Below, one piece after another: positions 24,078 through 35,490 of a stretch of DNA of 64,000 nucleotides (the first letter of the stretch is position 1; every line of letters begins with the position of its first letter). The stretch spans positions 434,001-498,000 of the forward strand of contig JAKLMB010000011.1 in assembly GCA_022813625.1 (NCBI GenBank), given 5' to 3'. The position numbers and the translations under genes were made by a program. The notes under the pieces are model-generated. The model made no database searches. It saw only the letters and a program-made list of their open reading frames with translations, and was not told the origin of the DNA. The DNA comes from Aaosphaeria pasadenensis (lineage: Eukaryota > Ascomycota > Dothideomycetes > Pleosporales).

Positions 24078-26982
24078 ATGAAAGGCTTCAGGCAGAGGGT
24101 TGTAAGTCCATCCTCGTCTCGCTTTCGCTTTCGCTCTCGTTGTCGTACTCTCCCTCGGTGTCGCCATCCTGGGGTTCATATCTCTTCACCCCTTCCCCTC
24201 GCTGCCCCTTCCCGTGGTCACCGCTCACAGCTCAACGACGGCTGTATCCGCCCCCCCTTCCCCGCTGGCGTGTCCACCGCCTGACGCACTCTACCCCTCC
24301 CACCAATGCGCAAATGCTAACATGCTCAGCACGAACAGCTCTCAAGAGCGAAAGATAACAAGTCGTCAAAGAAGAAAGACTCGAGTCCCGGCACTTCGTC
24401 CCCTTCCCATGGCTCCACCCAGTCTCCCTCAGGCTCCGCACAGGCGACCCCTTCGTCGTCGCAGACCCAACTCGCAGATACCCGTAATAAGCCTCTTCCT
24501 TCCGGCGATAGCTCTGGCAGTGTAAACACACTGCAGTCACAACAGTCGGGCCCCTCGAACAACTTGAGCGGTGGAGCACCGTTCGCGGGACAGCCAGCCT
24601 TTGGCGGCCAGGGCAATGCAGGTGCTTCTGGTCCTGGCACACCGCACAGAGCAGGACAACCACTTGCACCCAGCGTTGTCATCAGTCCAAGTGCACCGGT
24701 AAGCGTTAATCGTTCCTATATTGTAAAGAATCAAATTGTATTAAAGTGAAATGCAGACTAATTCGGCCAACATTCAGCACATCCCTCCTCCAGGAGCCGC
24801 CGAGACTATGCCCGGCGACCTCCTCCCTCCCAAGGCCGGCCAAAAGTCTTTGATATTCGATCGTCTCCAGACCACACCGAAAGACAATGTCGAAGGTATC
24901 CGGACGCCAAAGAGGCAGCATTCGTCCCGATTCGACATCTCGGACCAGCGCCAACGTGACCTGGAAAAGCTCCCTGGCTTCCACGAAGTGCCACCAAACA
25001 AACGCGAGGACCTGTTCATGCAAAAGATCGACCAATGCAACATCATCTTCGATTTCAACGATGCCAGCGGGGATATGAAGTCCAAGGAAATCAAGAGGCT
25101 CGCCCTGCACGAGCTCCTCGACTACGTTGCTAACAACCGCCAAGTCATTACGGAGAAGATGTACCCTCGTGTTGTGGATATGTTCGCAAAGAACTTGTTC
25201 CGACCCATCCCGCCTCCGATGAACCCTCAAGGCGAGGCTTTCGATCCCGAAGAGGACGAGCCCGTTCTCGAAGTGGCCTGGCCCCATATCCAGGTCGTGT
25301 ACGAGTTCTTCCTTCGATTCATCGAGAGCCAGGACTTCAACACCAACATCGCGAAGGCTTATATCGACCACAGCTTCGTGCTGAACCTACTCGAGCTTTT
25401 CGACTCGGAAGATCCCCGAGAGAGAGATTTCCTGAAGACGACTCTGCACAGAATCTACGGCAAATTCCTCAACCTTCGCTCTTATATTCGTCGCTCCATA
25501 AACAACGTTTTCTTCCAATTCATCTACGAGACGGAACGATTCAATGGCATTGCTGAGCTCCTCGAAATTCTCGGCTCCATCATCAACGGTTTCGCCCTGC
25601 CCCTCAAAGAGGAGCATAAACTGTTCCTCACCCGCGTTTTGATACCATTACATAAAGTGAAAAGTTTGAGCATGTACCATCCACAATTGGCATACTGCAT
25701 CGTCCAATTTTTAGAGAAGGACGCCGCATTGACTGAAGAGGTATTGTAGACACTACGTACAGATATATTCAGATTGGATGCTAATGGTGCGTTTAGGTTG
25801 TCCTGGGACTGCTTCGATACTGGCCCAAGGTTAATAGCACCAAGGAGGTCATGTTTTTGAACGAAGTGGAGGACATTTTCGAGGTCATGGACCCTGCCGA
25901 ATTTGCAAAGGTCCAAGAACCATTATTCAACCAATTGGCCAAGTCGGTTGCCAGCCCACACTTCCAGGTATGTCACGCGCATCCCCCACGACTAAAGACC
26001 TCTTTGCTAACGGTTTCTCAAGGTTGCCGAGCGAGCTCTGTATTTCTGGAACAACGAATACTTCTGCAATCTCGTCAGTGATAATGTCGAGGTTATTTTG
26101 CCCATCATGTTTGCGCCTCTGTACGAGAATTCTAAGGGACACTGGAACAGGTATGTTTGCAATTATCTTCGAGATAAGGAGTATTTGAAGCTCACCAGCC
26201 GTAGGACGATCCATGGGATGGTGTACAATGCGATGAAGTTGTTTATGGAGGTCAACCCGCAACTCTTTGACGACTGCTCGCACGACTACGCCGAATCGCA
26301 AAACAATGCCGCGGAGATCAAGCAAAACCGACAGAACAGGTGGGACCAGCTACAGAAGCTGGCAGAGGCGAGGCAGAACGGCACGGCAACGAGCACGGCA
26401 CCGCCGAACTCGGCCAAAGTCAGCTCGCCCATGAGGATAGACGATTCAGACCCATTGAGCCAGGACAGCCAGCGGCGCCTAGAAGCATTGAGACTGCAGG
26501 ATGACGGGCTTGCAACGAACCGGCGGCCCCAAGAGTTTGAGCGGCAGAGTAGCCAGACATCGGTACGTTGATTCTTAAGTCCTTAGAACTCAACAAGTGG
26601 GATGAGCATCTTCTACGGCCGAATCAGTGTACTTTTAATCCTATCCCTAGACTCTTTCCAAAAAGGTCCTTCATTTTTCCGTTGTTCAGTCAGACTTGCA
26701 TATTGGATTCGGTTTGATGATCTGACTTTTGTGTGCTTTACTTTTCTGCAGCGGCAGCAGCAGCGTCGACATCATGCGTCGTCATCGTCGTCGTCGTCGC
26801 AATCTCAGGAGGATTCGCATCACTCACGGCGGTCGTCTCGCCCGAGGAGTAACTCTCGACCTGGCTCGTCGGGTCACCCTCAGGTCCATCACGCCCACAC
26901 CACGACGTCCTCTCGCAGCTCGGGCGGCAGCCGTGGACATGTGCGATCCAGTTCTGGCGGGACTATTACACGCGTAGCGTAG
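24078..26982 (+). CDS. RTS1: PP2A regulatory subunit B56 (B', Rts1/Par1 type)
   Basis: Regulatory subunit that targets protein phosphatase 2A to substrates, with known roles in centromere cohesion, septation and stress. My model has seven exons: 24078-24101, 24339-24698, 24757-25740, 25797-25967, 26023-26150, 26205-26562 and 26752-26982, giving 751 residues. The tiny first exon encodes MKGFRQRV, a start seen in fungal B56 proteins. Residues 9-180 are Ser/Gln/Gly-rich and probably disordered. The B56 HEAT-like core runs from about 190 to 610 and contains WPHIQVVYEFFLRFIES, IYGKFLNLRSYIRRSINN, ALYFWNNEYF and RTIHGMVYNAMKLFMEVNP. The last two exons are low-complexity Ser/His/Arg-rich sequence. 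The fifth intron (26151-26204) is 54 nt and has no in-frame stop, so its retention would insert 18 residues into a conserved part. The upstream leader is long and CT-rich. Confidence 0.93.
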
Positions 26983-29828
26983 CGTTACCTTTTTCTTCAT
27001 CCATCTGTCTCCGTTGCCTTCATGCTGTTGGGCCTGTTTTTCTTTTGTGTCTTTGGGTTCGGAAATTCGAGGGTCTTCTTCCTTTTTTTTTTTTGCTCAA
27101 GAGGAAACATTTGCACTTACCACAATTACATTTGACTTGTTCCCTTTTTCTTCTTCTCTTCGATTCGTGTTTTTGTTCAATTAAACACCGTTTGATTCGG
27201 GTGTGGGGTTCGGAGTTGGAGTGGTCTTGTTTGCTTCGATGAGCCCGAACATTGCCTATTTATCATACTTACTTGAATCTCCGTCTTCATCGTCCTCTTT
27301 CTCCTCCCTCCCCCTCCTCCTCCTCCTCCTCATCCCTCTTCACCCTTCCTCTCCTCTTTTCTCCCGTGTCAATATGACCGAATACTTCCAACATCCCAAC
27401 GCACCACACAAGCAGATAACGCGGCAGGACCAACACAACCCCCCCATTTCACACGACCGCACCCCACACCCATGACCTCGATTTCACCCTCATCCAACCC
27501 GTTTCCCCTTTTGTAACTTCGACGTACACTTCTTGTGACATAGACAATAGACCATAAATACAACCACGCGTACTACTCTACCTGCTTCATCCCTCAATCC
27601 CTCCACCTCCCCTTCCCCTCGCTTCTGGCTGTCCTCCTTACACACCACCACCACCGCCGCCACTAGATAGCTAGATGGCTGGGTGAAAGTGACTTACATA
27701 CTCCCCCGTACTTTCCGTACAGTTCGATGGGCACTTTAGTCCGTGTCTTTGGTGTGCTACGCCGCGTTGCATGTACCGTTTTGCTGGTGTGATGGGCGGG
27801 TCTGGGAGTAGATAAGACGGGCGTGATTGATCTTGTGGTGTTTGATACTCTAGCTCTTCCATCATAGAGGGGTGGAGGCGGTAGGTGCATTGGTTCTATG
27901 TATCTTGTTTTATTCTGTTGTTGCTGGGTTGGGTTTCTGGTGTAATGAGGTTAGGGGTGGGTTGATATCGTGAACGTTGTACGTTTGTAAGTAATGTTGT
28001 GCGTGAGAACGGGGGGATTGGTGTTAGTTATGGGGAGGGGGAAGGAAGTGTACTCTGTTTTTTGTTTGGCAGCTGGCTACGTGGAAGGGTGGATGTTGAG
28101 TTATGTTATATTTCGTTGATATGAATTCGTGGACTTGCGGTGGAGGAGTTGGTGATTAGGTTACAATGGTAGTTAGTCAATTAGTTCATAGATGTATTTG
28201 AGAGATTCTAGGAAATGGCGATTTCACGTGTCCACTCAGCCCTTTCGAATTGTTATCGTTCTGCATGTGATGGAGTGGTGATGTGATACTGTGTGCAATG
28301 CCATGTGTAAGATAAGGATGATACAATTGTTTAACGTATGGTAGCAGGTGAGGGTGCTGAGTACATAGGTATGGAGTGTGATGTCACGTCAGGTCAATTA
28401 GTTAGTAAACAGTTGATCGACAGATCTGATACTCTGTACTTCTCGAACGATTTCACATGTCCAAGCAAACCCTCTATTCATTTTCACATGTGATGGAGAA
28501 GTCGTCACGACATCGTGAGTCCGTGACATCGTACGGCACTCCGGAGTATCAAAATCGACAAAAGGGGGTTAGAGGGGTTTCTCTATCAGCAGCCCAGCAC
28601 GTAGCAGCCAAACAGCCAAACAAATAGCTACATATTTAGACATGTGTACATGTGCGTGTACCTAGGTATCACAGACTGTCCAAGTAGTTAAACAGCAAAC
28701 CAATTGATTAATCAACTAAATCCCCACATAATTACAACTTCAAGTTCCCTACCGCACGTTTCGGCACCGGGCGACGAGTTTCGCACGATGCGAGGAAGGG
28801 AAGTGGTCTAGTCCTTCCGCCGCAAGCAGTACCGTTTTGGGACGGGAGGTATAATTTACTGGTTTACATGGGGAAATAAGGGTATAGGTACGTAACCAGG
28901 AGATTTATTATCGTGTGGTGTCTACTTGGGGAAAAGAAACGAAGGAGAGGATAGGGGGTTAGGGGGAAGGTGATTGGGTGGTGGGGCTGATGATTGGATT
29001 GAAAGTTGGAATTGTTAAGGGGATGGGGAGATTGAGCCTCGGTGCTTGGCGGGGGGCTTTGATTCGTTGGGTTGGTTGCTGTGTTGGGTGTTTGGTTTGT
29101 ATGTTTAGTGAGAGAGTTGAGTATATTACTATCAGTATAACTGTTCTCAGTGTGATTCTTTTTCAGGGGTTGGGCTGTTGTTGTTAGGGTTGTCGTGGTC
29201 GTGGTTGTTATGTTTTGATATTTTGTTGTTGTTTTTGGGTGTCACGGCCGTTGCAATTACAAGTTGATCGTATAAACTTAACCCCGATATGGCTAGTGTG
29301 GTTGTAAGATAATATAATAAGTTACGGTAACTGACTAATTTAGTCAGATCAAGTAAGCGAGCGTTTGATTGGCTCGACCCCTTTCCCTTTCCGATCAACC
29401 CGACGTAGGCAGAGGAGAGGAAGGAAAAAAAAGACGGAAGGAGGGGATGAACGTCCGCCCGGTCGCTCTTACCATTAATTACTACCTAATTACTACGCCT
29501 AACACATCTCCAGCTACTCCTAGTTGCTCCTACTCCTAAGGCAATTACTAGTAATCCCAACTATCTATCCTCCCGACTCCCTCTTCCTCTTCTTCTTCTT
29601 CTTTTCTCTTCCACCTCCACCTCCTCCTCTTGCTCTTCTTCCTCCTTCACGTCCTTCTTTAGGCCATTGCTGCCACCCCTTTCTTTCTTCCTCTGTTTCT
29701 ACGATAGACTACTCCTCCTCGTCGTACTGCGGTTTCCCCGGACGCGCCCCTGTTGATTAATTTTCTTGCGAAAGCTTCGTCAACACGACATAACAAACAT
29801 CCAACGGCTCAATTCACCACCGTTCGCA
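26983..29828. other. Spacer between B56 and elongase genes
   Basis: The left part is the 3' flank of the B56 gene, with T-rich tracts at 27060-27200 and CT-rich sequence at 27280-27360. The centre has no coding-looking frame. The right part (29560-29760) is a CTT/CTC-rich tract that looks like the promoter and leader of the elongase. AATTACTAC-like and CTACTCCTA-like words recur at 29470-29560. No gene is supported. Confidence 0.6.
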
Positions 29829-31041
29829 ATGTCTAAACCAGACTGGATCCAATATGGCGTTCCCTCGCTCGACCGCCCCTTCGGTCTCGAGTTGTGGCCC
29901 ATTTTCGAGGTGGCCTTCGAATCCGCGTTGGGATACAAACCCCAGGACTTCCGCTTCACTCCGGGAGAGACCCCAATCTCCAACCTGAAGACCTGCACCG
30001 CCATTCTCCTCTCCTACTACATCGTAATCTTCGGTGGACGCGAGTTGATGCGCGATCGCCAGCCCCTGCAGCTCAGCTTCCTCTTCAAGGTCCACAACTT
30101 CTACCTCACTGCCATCAGTGCCATTCTCCTGGCCCTCTTCGCTGAGCAGATTATCCCCACCGTCGCAAGGCACGGTATCTTCTTCGCTGTCTGCGACCAT
30201 GCCGGTGGCTGGACCGACAAGATGGTCATCTTGTACTACGTATGTCTATCTTGAAATTGGATTTATTCTCTTCTCTAGACGATTCCGCTAACAACACGAT
30301 AACAGCTCAACTACCTCACCAAGTTCCTCGAATTGCTTGATACCTGCTTCCTGTTCCTCAAAAAGAAGCCATTGAGTACGTACAATCCCGAAAAACCACC
30401 CGATACTTTTATTCTGACTTCTCATAGCCTTCCTCCACACCTACCACCACGGTGCCACCGCTCTCCTCTGCTACACCCAGCTCATCGGCCACACCTCCGT
30501 CTCATGGGTCGTCATTACCTTGAACTTGACCGTCCACGTCGTCATGTACTGGTACTACTTCCAGAGCGCCCGCGGCATCCGCATCTGGTGGAAGAAGTAC
30601 ATCACCATCATGCAGATTGCTCAGTTCGTTTTGGATCTTGGTACGTTAGACTCGTAATATCTACCGTGGTACAATTTCTAACATAACCCAGGCTTCGTTT
30701 ACTTCGCTTCTTGGACCTACTTCACCAGCACCTACTGGCCATGGCTCCCCAATGCCGGCAAGTGCGCCGGCGAGGAGTTCGCTGCCATCTCCGGAATCTG
30801 CATCCTCACCTCGTACCTCTTCCTCTTCATCCTCTTCTACTTCGCTACCTACAAGAAGCCCGTCCCCAAGGGCCGCCGCAGGGCTACCAGCGCTTTGGTT
30901 GAGATGAAGGATGAGAAGGTACCCACCGTCGGCGAAGCCCGCAGACGGTTGTCCCAGGGTGCTCATTCGCTTTCTAACGGTGTTGCCACTGCTACAGGTG
31001 CCAGCCCCAATGGACGCGTCACCCGCAGCCGCAAGGCTTAA
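29829..31041 (+). CDS. ELO-family very-long-chain fatty acid elongase
   Basis: Condensing enzyme (3-ketoacyl-CoA synthase) of the ER fatty-acid elongation cycle, feeding sphingolipid and VLCFA synthesis. Four exons (29829-30239, 30306-30375, 30428-30640, 30692-31041) give 347 residues, a typical length. The protein is polytopic. The ELO active-site motif HTYHH is at residues 164-168, directly after the second intron, followed by GATALLCY. Other family blocks are LNYLTKFLELLDTCFLFLKKK and the later TYFTSTYWPWLPNAGKC. The C-terminal tail is basic (KKPVPKGRRR and RSRKA), as usual for ER retention in this family. I start at the ATG preceding SKPDWIQYG; an in-frame codon 63 nt upstream would add residues unlike the family. 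It resembles the fungal Elo2/Fen1-Elo3 group, but I cannot decide which paralogue it is. Confidence 0.93.
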
Positions 31042-32283
31042 GCGAATTCCGGGGAACACCCTCGAATCCAGCACCAGAGGCGGAGCTGCGTACTAAGCCG
31101 ACGTCATCAAAAGGGTTCGAAAGATTACCTGAGTGGACGGTCGCGGACGCTCACTCATCGACACGACTACGCATGCTCCTTCGCCGCGACGAAAATCGAC
31201 AAGATGGGGATGCTCTCCCGAGGCCCATCCCCAACTCAGCCCCACCTTCTAATTCTGAAGTCTTTTTTGTTTAAGCCTCATGTAAAGAACTCCCCGGTGG
31301 GTTCTTCGCATGCTCTTTTCTTTTTGTTCCAAGTTCATTTTCGTATCTCTTGTAATCACCACGCGCTTAACTCATTTATTGTTTTACTGGCATGAATGAT
31401 TGATCGAACATCATAGAAAAACTATTTGTATCTGGATGACCAAGACGTCATGTGTAAGATCACGGTGGGAGGTTATCTGCAGTCGGCATGAAGCAGCGAG
31501 ATGGTGCCATCGGAAGTGGGGGGCCTCAAGGGGGGATAGAGCTAGATAGATGCATGGAGGACGCACTCATCTGGTCTCGTTTGAACAGTAGAGTTGCTGT
31601 TTAACAAGGCCATGGATAATGGAAGGGGCAACAGGAGACTAGATGAACGTTGCATGTTGTTGTCCGAGTGGAACGGAAAGGCGACGAGAAAGCAACAGAA
31701 AAGAATGAAAATCAAATGCAACAATTGAACTCTACAACTCTAAAGTGACTCGTTCGTTCTGATCATCTGAAGTTGTCAGCTTATCAAATGGGCCTCAGTC
31801 CGCAATGTTAGAAAGTGAACTCACAATACTATATCGTGTCCTAGTAAACACGCCCGACGACAACCTATACTTGCCTGACCGTCCCTTTACATATTCCTAC
31901 ATCTCACTGTCTCTTTCACAACCATCCAACCCCCCCTTAGAGAAAAAGTAGCAGAAGAAGTAAGTAATCTAAAGATGAGCTCTCTACAATGCGTTAGGTG
32001 AAGAAAGATTATGTTATTTCTGTGTCTGATCAGGAATGGAACCTACCAGATGACAAGGATATAAAGATGTTTTCTGTTATCTGGGGGATAGTGCTTATTT
32101 ACTTATACATACATATGTAGATGTAGAGAGTCTATTGTTTTCTTATCAGTGTTGTTGGGAGGTTCTTGGTTTACTGGGCTGGTTCTGGACGGCGTTTTGT
32201 GGTCGAGTTAGGATTTGACTGCAGATGCGTTGGCTCGATCGCCGTGGAGGGAGATAGATCTGTTGGGTTTCGACGGATGGATA

Positions 32284-32337
32284 GATGCTGGAGATGCTGG
32301 AGATGCTGGAGATGCTGGAGATGCTGGAGATGCTGGA
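32284..32337. repeat. GATGCTGGA minisatellite, six copies
   Basis: Six perfect tandem copies of a 9-bp unit, followed by a partial copy. It is 3n in length but not inside a credible gene. Confidence 0.9.
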
Positions 32338-32387
32338 TGCTGGATTTATGTGTGGGTATTTCATTTTTCTCTGAAAGAAGGATCATC

Positions 32388-32980
32388 AACTACCTGATAT
32401 ATTAGCTTCTGAGGATATGGTTTCGGAATTCAAGGCTTATAATCTATAGGAAGTGGTGCTGGAGATACTATTTCTCTCTCCCTCCCTTTCTCTGGTGATA
32501 CGTAATGGGTCAAGATTCTTGATATGGATGACCCTGGTCCGGCTGACATGAAGGTAGATGCGTTGGTTTAGTTGGTGTGAGGAAAAATGGGTTCGGATGG
32601 GTTTGAAGGGCTGGGTGCTAAGTTTCTATGGGGAGATGGGTGGGTGTGTGATGCTACCTGAACAGTGGAGTATCAACTACAAGATCCGTTAGTCTTTGGG
32701 GTCCTGAATATGGAGTTCAAGACTTAGGGTTCTAGGAAGGAGATTGGAGATATTCTGGTGGGAATTGACGAGTCGGGCTTTTGATATGGACTCGATTCGA
32801 CTGGTCATTATGATAGTAGATGACTTTGGAAAGCTGACAGAACTGAAATCTGGATCTCGAATCTGAAGTATGCACAAAAAAAAGAACGGAGAGAAGGGTG
32901 GGCTAGTCACTGTCAGATACGTAATCTGCCAGCTTTTGAGGTCTTGACATTGCATCTCAAAGCCTAGGGACACTAGGAGG
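32388..32980. repeat. Diverged tandem repeat, about 250-bp unit, three copies
   Basis: Three segments starting near 32388, 32670 and 32911 share the same order of words. These are TCAACTAC or a variant, a TTAG/CTTTTGAGG-like block, a TTCAAGRCTTA-like block and CTAGGA. The first two continue into GGAGATA and GATATGGA. Spacing is about 280 and 240 bp. Similarity was judged by eye and is imperfect. Confidence 0.5.
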
Positions 32981-33444
32981 GCGACTGTAGGTATTTAGGC
33001 TAGGAATGTAAGCTTTTGTGTGCTTGGTTTTCAATGTTGGTATACTTGTGAGAATTGATTTGAACATGAGTGCTTGTGTTGTACGATCTCAAGATTGCTT
33101 GAAGTCAGAAACCGATATTTGAGAATTCATTGCATAGATAGAAACGACGAATGAATATCACTCAGCCACAGAGTTGATCTCCAATAAACAGAAACCCAAG
33201 GACGCAAAGAAATCCCCAAACCTCCCACTCCCCATCGCTCAGTCTCCTCCCTCCCTCCCTCTCCGTCAAGAAAAAGCAAGCCCCATCAACCTTCCTTGGT
33301 CCTCCGCCCCTCAAGTCTTGACTTGCCTCCCCCCAAGACTCTCGTCCCCCTCTCGGCAGGTTTCAAACAAGACCCGGGCATTGACCATAGCAATCGGCTT
33401 TTATATCATCAAGACTTTTCTCTTTTCTCGGCACTCGTTGATCG

Positions 33445-33466
33445 GCGGCGGCGGCGCCGCCGCCGC
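33445..33466. repeat. 22-bp perfect GC palindrome
   Basis: A perfect inverted repeat made only of G and C, centred on GGCGCC within a GGC/GCC triplet run, in otherwise average-composition spacer DNA. Confidence 0.8.
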
Positions 33467-34674
33467 GACGTGCGGCTGTTGGCGATGTTTCGGGTTTTTG
33501 CATGTCGGTCCGATGGTAGGTAGACTTACGATGGTGCTTGTGAGGCTGGACAGCGGGGGCGAATGAAGATGTGCAGATGCGGTTTCCCCGAACATGGGAC
33601 GTCGATCGGGCCGAATGGGGGGTGTTTTGCCTCAGGGTAAAAGGGGACGAGGGGAGCTTGTGTTGTTTGATGTCCTGGTCGGTTTTGAATCAATTGGTGA
33701 TATGTGGTAAGTGATGGGCGGTGATGGTTGCGGGGATTGGATGATGTTGAGCAGGGATGGAGTTTATGTTGTGCTATTACTATTTTGGGGTGGGCGAGTA
33801 ATGGTTTAGTTACTGTTTTTGGGGATTATAGTCATGTACGGGGTATTTTGTGATGTGTATGGCTGTTGATGTGGACGGTGATCCCTGATGCGGATCTTGG
33901 GGGTGTTTCGAAAGGCCGAAATGGGGAATTTGGCATTGTGACAAGTTGACAGCCCAAGACTACATTCTGTAGATGGAAGGATCTGCAATGGACGATTATC
34001 AACACCGGACCGTAAGTTTCTTTTGCTTTCACTGCTTCTAGATTAAATCTTGATATGTTGGATTACACGCACAGTAAGTACAGTGGGATACTCGATGTAC
34101 CGTGGCTTCGACTGAATTTCAAGACGTGCTTCTCCAGATATTCAACATACTGCCTGCAATTCTATGCTCACTGCTCACCACCTTGCGATACGTTCCTCGA
34201 ATCACTTCTCCGGTTTCTTCCAAGACTTTGGCCGTGCATATAAGACTCTGTTACAGACCCGCTGCCTAGAAATATACAAAGCGATTCGCCCGCATTAACC
34301 CACAACATCCCAGGAACACCGAATGGAGGAGACTTTTCTCCAACAGGGGAGAACGTTATGACATGGACCATGCACGGGATTCGAATGTCTCCTGTGCACA
34401 TGCTACGTCAAAGATCGTCGAGGTGACATTGAAAGCCGCCGAAGTGATCCTGGGCATAAGTGGACAAGAGATATCGTGATATCTGTCATAGGTCGCAAGC
34501 CCGTGACAAGAGGTCTCCTTGATACAATCCAAGACCTGTTTCTCCATGGCTCAACAAAATAATCTCTTTCGTGGAGTCCCTATCGAGAGAAAGCTCGCGA
34601 AGGGGTTTTGATTGAAAGTAGTTCGATGTCAAGACAATGACAAGCAATCGAGGTGACACTGACCCTAAGAATGC

Positions 34675-34696
34675 TACGATATCTTTAGATATCGTA
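34675..34696. repeat. Perfect 10-bp inverted repeat with 2-nt loop
   Basis: Arms TACGATATCT and AGATATCGTA are separated by TT. A related but imperfect palindrome (AGATATCGTGATATCT) lies 200 bp to the left at about 34467-34482. The role is unknown. Confidence 0.8.
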
Positions 34697-35195
34697 ATTG
34701 CTTGGTCCTCCATCCTATCTATCCTAGTCAGCCTTTTTTAGACCTTTTTCTAAAACCATGAATTCGTAGACCGAAGCTGATCGCTCTCGTAGTTCTCGTC
34801 CACACTACAGCAATGTCCGATTTAAGCAGGAGATCTAGACAGAGTAACGTAGCACACACCTACCAAAGCGTTACCTTACACCAACGAGATGATTTCGAGA
34901 ACGGAACTCTTGCTTCAGATGCGGTCCTAAACAGTCAGGCTGCATGTGGTACTAATTCGGATATCGTACTTTTCGGGTTAGCAGGGATGACGATACCAGT
35001 ATGTGTACGGCACAAATCGCTTCGCATGTGACGGATCATTAATCAGCCCCAACCTATCGACTCTCTACATCGCGATAAGACATCATCATCCTGTGTACTT
35101 TGCTGTCAAACTTATTCATTTGATGTACTTGCAATATAGGCTATGGAAGTTCTAACTCTTCCATCAAACCAACCATCTCGCCAGCAGCGCGAACA

Positions 35196-35290
35196 TCTTC
35201 GATGGTCTAGTGGTCATGATTTCCGCTTGTCAAGTTCCTCTTCTGAATTAACAAGCGCGGGAGACCGGGGTTCGATTCCCCGTCGGAGAG
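35196..35290 (+). tRNA. tRNA-Asp (GTC) with 23-nt intron
   Basis: The sequence folds as a tRNA. The acceptor stem TCTTCGA pairs with TCGGAGA (one G-T pair), and A-box-like TGGTCTAGTGGT is present. The anticodon stem TCCGC/GCGGG encloses the loop TTGTCA-C with anticodon GTC at 35229-35231. The T arm CGGGG-TTCGATT-CCCCG contains the B box GGTTCGATTCC. A 23-nt intron (35233-35255) interrupts the loop between positions 37 and 38, the standard place for eukaryotic tRNA introns. The mature length without CCA is 72 nt, and the discriminator base is G, as expected for tRNA-Asp. A run of T residues follows directly as the Pol III terminator. Confidence 0.93.
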
Positions 35291-35302
35291 TCATTCTTTT
35301 TT
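35291..35302 (+). terminator. Pol III terminator of tRNA-Asp
   Basis: An oligo-T run (six T after TCATTC) begins within a few bases of the mature 3' end of the tRNA. Confidence 0.75.
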
Positions 35303-35490
35303 GCCTTTTTTCCTCTCTTTTGTAGCTGTTTTTGAGAGAGGATGCTCTTTTTTTGCAAATTTGATGCGTGTCGGGTCGGGTAGATTGGGTGCGGACCGTG
35401 CGCGCGCCGGATCGGGTAAGGAAAGGTTAAGCTTAAATGAGCAAGCGCCGACTTACTGGATTGGGGAATATAGGCGCGCCATGTGGTAAG

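Larger units (their letters stand above)
31042..35195. other. Gene-poor, repeat-rich stretch
   Basis: Beyond the elongase 3' flank I find no convincing gene in 4.1 kb. The stretch holds a 9-bp minisatellite (32284-32337), three diverged copies of a roughly 250-bp sequence (32388-32980) and a GC-rich palindrome (33445-33466). A hairpin-forming inverted repeat is at 34675-34696. Short open frames lack family features and change frame often. Confidence 0.6.

Noticed and set aside
23132..24358. Plus-strand frames of 90-212 codons in the B56 leader
   Set aside because: Low-complexity Ser/Pro/Leu/Thr sequence from a CT-rich leader; at best upstream ORFs.
33174..33566. 130-codon plus-strand frame across the GC palindrome
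   Set aside because: Lacks an ATG at its listed start, is Pro/Ser low complexity, and its Gly/Ala run comes from the GGC/GCC palindrome.
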